DNA of 27,329 nt from DASRRB01 sp036732755 (GTDB taxonomy: Bacteria; Planctomycetota; B15-G4; SIAN01): assembly GCA_036732755.1 (NCBI GenBank), contig DAINBU010000062.1:1-27329 (forward strand), written 5' to 3'. The notes beneath the pieces are model-generated. The model was not told where the DNA came from, made no database searches, and saw nothing but the letters and a program-made list of their open reading frames with translations. Within the stretch, counting starts at the first letter, position 1; each line of letters opens with the position of its first letter. Of this stretch, positions 22,582 through 27,329 are shown in pieces. A program made the position numbers and the translations under genes.

Positions 22582-23552
22582 GCGGCGAGCCCGCGCCCGG
22601 CCTCGTGCGCGACTGGGCGCGCGAGCGCGTGCTCGTGACCGGAGCGGGCGGCTTCCTCGGCCGCCACCTCGTCGACGCGCTGCGCGCGCGGCGGCCCGCG
22701 GCGCTGCTCGCGCCGAAGCACGCCGAGCTCGACCTCATGGAGCGCGCGACCGTACGCGCCTTCTTCGCGAGCGAGCAGCCGACCGTCGTGCTGCACGTCG
22801 CCGGCTCGATCGGCGGGATCGCGGCGAACGTCGCCCACCCCGGCGCCTTCGTCTACCGCAACGTCGTGATGGGGGCGGAGCTGCTCGAGGCGTGCCGCCT
22901 CGCGCACGTGCGGCGCGTCGTCGTCGCCGGCACCACGTGCGAGTACCCGGCCGACGCGCCGCTGCCGGTCGCGCCGGCGAGCCTCTGGAGCGGGGCGCCG
23001 GCGCCGGAGACGGCCCCCTACGGCCACGCGAAGCGGCTGCTCTTCGTGCAGGGCGAGGCGTACGCGAAGGAGTACGGCCTCTCCGTGAGCCACGCGATCC
23101 TCGCGAACCTCTACGGGCCGGGCGACCACTTGGACGAGGCGCGCTCGCACGTCGCGACCGCGCTGCTGCGCCGCTGCCTCGAGGCGCGCGCGGCGCAGGC
23201 GGAGGAGATCGTGGCGTGGGGCAGCGGCACGCCGACGCGCGAGTTCCTCTTCGTGCGCGACGCGGCCGAGGGGCTCCTCCTCGCCGCCGAGCGTGATCCG
23301 GGCGGCGCGCCGCTCAACCTCGGCAGCGGCGAGGAGGTGGCGATCGCCGACCTCGCGCGGCTCGCCGCCGAAGCGGCCGGCTTCCGCGGCGCGATCCGCT
23401 TCGATCCGACCAAGCCGGACGGGGCGAAGCGGCGCGTGCTCGACTCGTCCGCCGCGCGCGCGCTCGGCTTCGCGCCGCGCACGCGCCTCGCCGAGGGGCT
23501 GCGCACGACCGCCGACTGGATGGCGCGGGAGCTCGGGATCGCGCGTGGCTGA
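22578..23552 (+). CDS. fcl: GDP-L-fucose synthase-like epimerase/reductase
   Basis: A protein of 324 residues strongly like GDP-fucose synthase. It has VTGAGGFLGRHLV for NADP, VAGSIGGIAANVAHP, the catalytic Cys121 in TTCEYP (E. coli SSCIYP), Tyr148-G-H-A-Lys152, NLYGPGD, SHVATALLRR (containing the catalytic His) and WGSGTPTREFLFV. Known members turn GDP-4-keto-6-deoxymannose into GDP-L-fucose with NADPH. No GDP-mannose 4,6-dehydratase gene lies in the window, so the preceding enzyme or a distant gene would have to supply the substrate, or the substrate may be another 4-keto-6-deoxy sugar. GTG start at 22578 overlapping the previous stop; the following lipoprotein gene overlaps by 8 bases. NADPH need fits the SthA-like gene at the head of the operon. 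Confidence 0.85.
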   Translation: MSGEPAPGLVRDWARERVLVTGAGGFLGRHLVDALRARRPAALLAPKHAELDLMERATVRAFFASEQPTVVLHVAGSIGGIAANVAHPGAFVYRNVVMGAELLEACRLAHVRRVVVAGTTCEYPADAPLPVAPASLWSGAPAPETAPYGHAKRLLFVQGEAYAKEYGLSVSHAILANLYGPGDHLDEARSHVATALLRRCLEARAAQAEEIVAWGSGTPTREFLFVRDAAEGLLLAAERDPGGAPLNLGSGEEVAIADLARLAAEAAGFRGAIRFDPTKPDGAKRRVLDSSAARALGFAPRTRLAEGLRTTADWMARELGIARG

Positions 23553-24408
23553 GCGCGCCGACGCGTTTCGCTTCCGCCACGCGACGCTCGTCGCGGTCGC
23601 TCTCGCCGGCTGCAGGAGCCTCCCGCCGCCGCCCGACCACTCCGACCTCGACGCCGCGGCGGCGCGCGCCTTCGTGAGGGAGCAGGCGCACGCGGTGGCC
23701 GACCTCGCCGCCCAGGTCTCGCTCTCCGTCGAGACGGCCGACTTCCACGGCGCGCTCGAGGGGGCGCTCCTGATCGCTCCGCCCGACCGCATGCGGCTGC
23801 GCACGTCCAAGATGCTGCAGGACGTCTTCGACCTGGTCGTCACGCCGGAGCGGCTCGAGCTCTACTGGTTCGCCGACCGCGTGCTCTGGCGGCGGACCCC
23901 GGACAGCGGCCCGCCCGCCGCCGCCTCGGAAGAAACCGACGGGAAGTCCGGCGACGCGCGCGCGTCCACCTTCCTGCGCGCGCTCGACCCGGGGACGTTC
24001 CGCGCCTCGCTCATGGCGTTCGAACTGCCGCCGGTGGACGCGACTCCGCGTTCGCCGTGGCAGGAGCGGGTCGCGGGCGAACGGGTCGAGCGCACGCGTC
24101 GCGCGCTGGTCGTCGCCGACGACCTCGAGTCGGGGAACCTGCTGGTGCGCACCTTCGACGGCTCCTCGCTGCTGCTGCGCTCGGCCGAGGTCCGCGACGC
24201 CGCCGGCCGCGCGCAGATCGTCGCGACCTACGACGAGTACCGGCCGTTCGGGACGCTCTGGCTGCCGACGGAGACGAAGCTCGTGGACCACCGCCACGGC
24301 GTGACCTTCTCGATGGAGTTCTCCGACGTCGCGCTGAACGAGGGGGTCATCCCTGGTGCTTTCGAGCTCGCGCTGCCCGCCGGCGCGACGGTGCGCGAGA
24401 TCCGGTGA
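23545..24408 (+). CDS. Outer-membrane-type lipoprotein, LolA/LolB/DUF4292-like
   Basis: A protein of 287 residues with a hydrophobic leader and a good lipobox, VALAGC, with Cys23 as the lipidation site. The mature part starts with a proline-rich linker and then shows alternating beta strands (SLSVETADFHGALEGALLI, DRMRLRTSKMLQDVFDLVV, RLELYWFADRVLWRR) that resemble the half-barrel of LolA/LolB or DUF4292 lipoproteins. These proteins carry or bind acyl chains in the envelope; a role in export of a lipid-linked product is possible but not shown. The start is the GTG at 23545, overlapping the preceding gene by 8 bases, which gives the leader a normal length. It sits between sugar-nucleotide genes and a glycosyltransferase, consistent with glycan or glycolipid assembly. 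Confidence 0.72.
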   Translation: MAERADAFRFRHATLVAVALAGCRSLPPPPDHSDLDAAAARAFVREQAHAVADLAAQVSLSVETADFHGALEGALLIAPPDRMRLRTSKMLQDVFDLVVTPERLELYWFADRVLWRRTPDSGPPAAASEETDGKSGDARASTFLRALDPGTFRASLMAFELPPVDATPRSPWQERVAGERVERTRRALVVADDLESGNLLVRTFDGSSLLLRSAEVRDAAGRAQIVATYDEYRPFGTLWLPTETKLVDHRHGVTFSMEFSDVALNEGVIPGAFELALPAGATVREIR

Positions 24409-24418
24409 GGCGACGCCC

Positions 24419-25717
24419 GTGAGCACGCCGCTGCGGATCCTCTTCGTCGCGCACGGCTGGCCGCCGCGCGAGCAGGCCGGCGCCGAGCTGGTCGCCGCGC
24501 AGCTCGCCGCCGCGCTGGCGCGCCGCGGCCACGCCGTCGCCGCCTTCGCCGCGAGCGGCGACCCGGCGGTCCCGCCGCACGTCGTCACGCGCGCCGCGGT
24601 GGACGGGCTCTCCGTCACGCGCGTGCGCACCGCCATGGAGCGCGCCGATTCGTTGCGGGCGACGGTCTTCGATCCGCGCGTGCGCCGCCTCTTCGACGAG
24701 GAGCTCGCGCAGGGATTCGACGTCGTGCACGTGCACCACCTGCTCGGCCTCTCGTCCGACCTCGTCGAGGCGGCGAAACGGTCCGGCGCGCGCGTCGTCG
24801 TCACGCTCCACGACTTCTGGTACCTGTGCGCCCGCGGCCAGCGCCTCATGCCGGGCGGCCACCTCTGCAGCGACATCGACCTTTCGCGCTGCGCGCGCTG
24901 CATTGCCGGCAAGCGGGCGAAGTGGGGCGCGCGCTTCGTCGCGGAGCGGGGGCTGCGCGCGCTGCGCGAGCTGCCCGGCTACCTCGCCGCGAACCTCGGC
25001 AAGCGGGCGCTGCGCCGCCGCATGGAGGAGTACTCCGCGGCGCTCGCCGCCGCGGACGTGGTGACGGCGCCGTCGCGGTTCGTGCTCGACGAGCACGCGC
25101 GCTTCGGCCTGTCGCCCTCGAAGGCGCGCTTCGTCGAGAACGGCGTCGACGACGGCTTCGTCGCGCGGCTCGCTCCACGAGCGGCGCCAGGAGCGCCGCT
25201 CCGCTTCGGCTTCGTCGGGTCGATGCTCCCCTCGAAGGGGGTCGACCTGCTGCTCGAGGCGTTCCGCGGCGTCGCGCTCGGCCGCGCCGCGCTCGACCTG
25301 TTCGGGACGTCGCCGTGGGACGGCGGCGCGCTCGAGCGCAAGCTGCGCGCGCGCCACGCGCGGGAGAACGTCCGCTTCCACGGCCCCTTCGCGCACGAGC
25401 GGATCGCCGACGTGCTCGCCGCGATCGACGTCCTCGTGCTGCCGTCGCGCTGGTACGAGAACGCGCCGGTCACGCTCGACGAGGCGGCGCTCGCGCCGTT
25501 CCCGGTCGTGGTCGTCAGCCACGGCGGGATGGCCGAATGGTTCGAGCGGCGTCGTAACGGCCTCGCCTTCCGCCCCGACGACGCCGCCGATCTGCGGGCG
25601 CAGCTGCTGCGCTTCGTCGACGAGCCGGGGTTGTGGGAGCGGCTGCGCCGCCCCGCCCATCCGGTGCGCACCGTCGCCGCGTCGGCCGCGGAGTTCGAAG
25701 CGATCTACGCGGCATGA
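24419..25717 (+). CDS. GT4-family glycosyltransferase
   Basis: A protein of 432 residues with a GT-B fold. The N-terminal half has ILFVAHGWPPREQAGAE and VVHVHHLLGL. The C-terminal half has FGFVGSMLPSKGVDLLLEAF and the E-x7-E donor-binding element with Glu347 and Glu355 in YENAPVTLDEA. A cysteine-rich insert follows LHDFWYLC (C at GGHLC, then SRCARC), a feature seen in a subset of GT4 enzymes and possibly a metal site. Retaining transfer of a sugar from an NDP-sugar to a surface glycan or lipid carrier is the expected role. Start GTG 24419, with GGTGAGG 8 bases upstream, 10 bases after the lipoprotein stop; it is the last clear gene of the operon. Confidence 0.92.
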   Translation: MSTPLRILFVAHGWPPREQAGAELVAAQLAAALARRGHAVAAFAASGDPAVPPHVVTRAAVDGLSVTRVRTAMERADSLRATVFDPRVRRLFDEELAQGFDVVHVHHLLGLSSDLVEAAKRSGARVVVTLHDFWYLCARGQRLMPGGHLCSDIDLSRCARCIAGKRAKWGARFVAERGLRALRELPGYLAANLGKRALRRRMEEYSAALAAADVVTAPSRFVLDEHARFGLSPSKARFVENGVDDGFVARLAPRAAPGAPLRFGFVGSMLPSKGVDLLLEAFRGVALGRAALDLFGTSPWDGGALERKLRARHARENVRFHGPFAHERIADVLAAIDVLVLPSRWYENAPVTLDEAALAPFPVVVVSHGGMAEWFERRRNGLAFRPDDAADLRAQLLRFVDEPGLWERLRRPAHPVRTVAASAAEFEAIYAA

Positions 25718-25760
25718 TGGCGGCGGGGTTGGCGGTCCGGGCGACGGAGGAGATCCCGCG

Positions 25761-26192
25761 ATGAAGATCGTGCGCAGCGGTTCGGCGAAGTGGTCGGGCG
25801 GGCTCAAGGACGGACGCGGGGCGATCTCGACGCAGAGCGGCGCCCTGAAGGAACATCCCTACGGCTTCGCGAGCCGCTTCGAAGGGAAGGCCGGCACCAA
25901 CCCCGAGGAGCTGATCGGGGCCGCGCACGCCGGCTGCTTCACGATGGCGCTCTCGAAGATCCTGCAGGAGGCCCAGCTCACCGCCGAGTCGATGGAGACG
26001 ACGGCGCAGGTGGCGCTCGAGCAGGTCGGCGCCGGCTTCGCGATCACGCAGATCCAGCTCACGCTGAAGGCGAAGGTGCCGGGCGCGACCGAGGAGAAGC
26101 TGAAGGAGCTGGCGGGCCTCGCCAAGGCGAACTGCCCGGTCTCGAAGCTGCTGAAGGCGGAGATCGGCCTCGAGGTCACGCTCGCGAAGTGA
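25761..26192 (+). CDS. osmC: OsmC-family thiol peroxidase
   Basis: A protein of 143 residues, the normal length of the OsmC/Ohr family. The two reactive cysteines are Cys59 in HAGCFTMAL and Cys125 in NCPVSKLL. The N terminus (SGSAKWSGGLKDGRGAI) and NPEELIGAAHAGC fit OsmC rather than Ohr. It reduces organic hydroperoxides in the cytoplasm through a Cys-sulfenate and disulfide. The start ATG at 25761 has an excellent Shine-Dalgarno sequence (GGAGGAG, 8 bases before). A 43-base gap separates it from the glycosyltransferase gene, so it may have its own promoter. After its stop, a short echo of its own 3' end (ctcgcgaag) occurs about 29 bases downstream. Confidence 0.93.
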   Translation: MKIVRSGSAKWSGGLKDGRGAISTQSGALKEHPYGFASRFEGKAGTNPEELIGAAHAGCFTMALSKILQEAQLTAESMETTAQVALEQVGAGFAITQIQLTLKAKVPGATEEKLKELAGLAKANCPVSKLLKAEIGLEVTLAK

Positions 26193-26230
26193 GCGGCGCA
26201 GGTCGCGCTCGCGAAGGAATCGGCGCGCAA

Positions 26231-26692
26231 ATGGTCATGCGCGGGGCGTTTCGGCGGCGACGTACCGGGCTCGGCGGGGTCGTCGTCGCGCTGCTCGTCG
26301 GCCTCTACATCACGCGCAATCAGTGGGGGCGCCTGCGGCCGTCGTTCGCCGATCCCGCCGCGGCGGCGGAAGCGGGCGGCGGCGCGCGCACCGGCCCCTA
26401 CGAGGTGCTGCGCGTCGTCGACGGCGACACGCTCCACGTCCGCATCCCCGGCTCGCCGACGCCCGACGAGCGCGTGCGCCTGCTGCGCGTGAACACGCCC
26501 GAGCGCGGGAAGCCCGGCTACGAGCGCGCCACCGCGTGCCTGATCGCGCTCACGGCGGGCAAGCGATGGTGTCTACGAATTTCAGGGCCGCCCCGGGAGA
26601 CGGTTCAGCTATGCTGCGGAGTCGGTTTCAACGGCACTCCTGCCTGTGTCGGGCGAGATCAGGCGCTCGTTTTACCTGCAAATACCGGATAA
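26231..26692 (+). CDS. Truncated thermonuclease (SNase)-like protein, cut at a sequence junction
   Basis: The first about 111 residues are a membrane-anchored nuclease of the staphylococcal nuclease type. An N-terminal helix (GGVVVALLVGLYI) is followed by YEVLRVVDGDTLHVRI and ERVRLLRVNTPERGKPGYE, which contain the Asp, Arg and Glu of the active site (the Asp40 equivalent is Asn). After AGKR, at about 26,560-26,568, the protein ceases to look like a nuclease; the remaining about 41 residues up to the stop at 26692 are an out-of-frame reading of the next gene. The catalytic Arg of the second half is lost, so the product should not be active. Start ATG 26231, with AAGGA 11 bases upstream. Confidence 0.65.
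   Translation: MVMRGAFRRRRTGLGGVVVALLVGLYITRNQWGRLRPSFADPAAAAEAGGGARTGPYEVLRVVDGDTLHVRIPGSPTPDERVRLLRVNTPERGKPGYERATACLIALTAGKRWCLRISGPPRETVQLCCGVGFNGTPACVGRDQALVLPANTG
26559..26568. other. Composition and gene junction (chimera or recombination end point)
   Basis: Left of this point nearly every codon ends in G or C, and the nuclease frame (codons starting at positions of remainder 2 modulo 3) is coherent. Right of it the coherent frame is remainder 0, encoding a transglutaminase from its interior, with frequent codons such as gaa, ttt, ctt, gca, tca, ata and gta. Both genes are broken exactly here. No transposase, repeat or tRNA marks the site. Confidence 0.8.
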
Positions 26693-27329
26693 CCAGCCGC
26701 CCCGTATCAGGCGGCTGGCGGCCGATATCCGGCGCCTGGGCATCAGCGACGCCGGGCGGCTCGAACAGCTGGAGATCTATTTCCGCAACGGCGGATTCAG
26801 TTACAGCAAGAGCGGGCTTCCGACCGGTGAGCAGGCCCTTGAACAGTTCCTGTTTGAGAAGAAACAGGGGCACTGTGAATTTTTTGCCGCATCATTCGCC
26901 CTGATCCTGCGGGAGTCCGGGGTGCCGGCCCGGCTGGTGGGCGGGTATCTGGGGGGGGAGTACAACGAACTGGGCGGTTATTACCTGGTAAGCGAGGAGA
27001 TGGCCCATGTCTGGGTCGAGGCATTCATCAGCGGCAAGGGGTGGGTGAGGGTGGATCCGAGCAGTTTTGCCGAGAATGCCGGCGCAGTCTGGGGCGGGTC
27101 GCCAGGCAAGGGCCTGCTGCGCCAGTTCCGGATGGCGCTTGACTCGCTCAGCTTTGCCTGGGACACTACGGTTGTCACCTACGACTTCGAGCGCCAGATG
27201 GGTGCCGTCCTGAGTGCAGGAACGCGTCTGCAGGGGATCGACGGGAAAGCGGCGCGCAGGTCTGTTCTGCGCTACCTCCCGATAGTAGCCGGGGTAGCAG
27301 GCGCCTGTCTGGTCCTGCTCTACCGGAAG
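26565..27329 (+). CDS. TgpA-type transglutaminase-domain protein, both ends missing
   Basis: An open frame of 255 residues without start or stop. It encodes a transglutaminase-like fold with the full triad: Cys in KKQGHCEFFAASF (codon 26874), His in EEMAHVWVEAF (codon 27006) and Asp in WVRVDPSSF (codon 27054), plus ESGVPARLVGGYLGGEYN. The segment WDTTVVTYDFERQ and a final hydrophobic helix (YLPIVAGVAGACLVLLY) match the C-terminal half of TgpA/DUF3488 membrane transglutaminases. The N-terminal membrane helices are absent because the sequence begins at the junction. Its looser codon use differs sharply from all other genes here, suggesting a different source genome, perhaps a proteobacterium of moderate to high GC. 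Confidence 0.85.

Noticed and set aside
21559..23552. The two SDR genes as one split or duplicated gene
   Set aside because: Each is full length with its own TGxxGFxG and YxxxK motifs, and they belong to different SDR subgroups.
26170..26215. Near-repeat of the osmC 3' end (gtcacgctcgcgaag, then gtcgcgctcgcgaag) across the stop codon
   Set aside because: Only about 15 bases with one mismatch, in sequence of biased composition; too short to claim a duplication or readthrough.
26231..27329. Possible natural nuclease-transglutaminase fusion protein
   Set aside because: The two parts are in different frames, and the nuclease frame stops at 26692, so no fused protein can be made.

Overview
The window is a dense, very GC-rich stretch of bacterial chromosome. 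Third codon positions are almost all G or C up to about 26,560. I place the source in Planctomycetota or a close relative. The reasons are three secreted DUF1570-like peptidase-type proteins, a Thr-type sulfatase-like hydrolase, a secreted beta-propeller protein with a C-terminal module I associate with planctomycete surface proteins, and a long (plant/cyanobacterial-type) IspH. This placement is inference from protein types, not from a marker gene. No rRNA, tRNA, CRISPR array, insertion sequence or origin was seen, and no gene-free stretch exceeds about 170 bases.

Layout. (1) 1-4608, minus strand: a condensation/acyltransferase-fold protein, a soluble PAS-GAF-PAS hybrid histidine kinase and the start of ispH, all co-directional. 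(2) 4502-7281, plus: a Thr-type sulfatase-like hydrolase and an S41-like protease with a signal peptide. (3) 7289-12229: three exported DUF1570-like proteins, two in a minus-strand pair and one divergent. Only one keeps HExxH. (4) 12219-12962, minus: a SpoU/TrmH rRNA methyltransferase. (5) 13068-16567, plus: a POT transporter with an unusual insert and a seven-repeat propeller protein. (6) 16608-18808, minus: a translationally coupled pair, a radical SAM enzyme of the COG1964/tetraether-synthase type followed by an acyl carrier protein. (7) 18880-25717, plus: a tightly packed operon of SthA-like flavoprotein, nucleotide-sugar dehydrogenase, two SDR epimerases (one GDP-fucose-synthase-like), a LolA/LolB-like lipoprotein and a GT4 glycosyltransferase, pointing to surface glycan synthesis. 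(8) 25761-26192: an OsmC peroxidase, then a nuclease gene.

At about 26,560-26,568 the nuclease gene is cut in mid-domain and joined, out of frame, to the interior of a TgpA-type transglutaminase gene with clearly different codon use (many A/T-ending codons). The last about 760 bases therefore come from a different genomic background: either an assembly chimera or a recombination/transfer end point.

The most interesting system is the radical SAM plus ACP pair, which may modify or couple acyl chains of membrane lipids on a carrier protein. Next are the DUF1570-like trio with decayed active sites and the right-hand junction.
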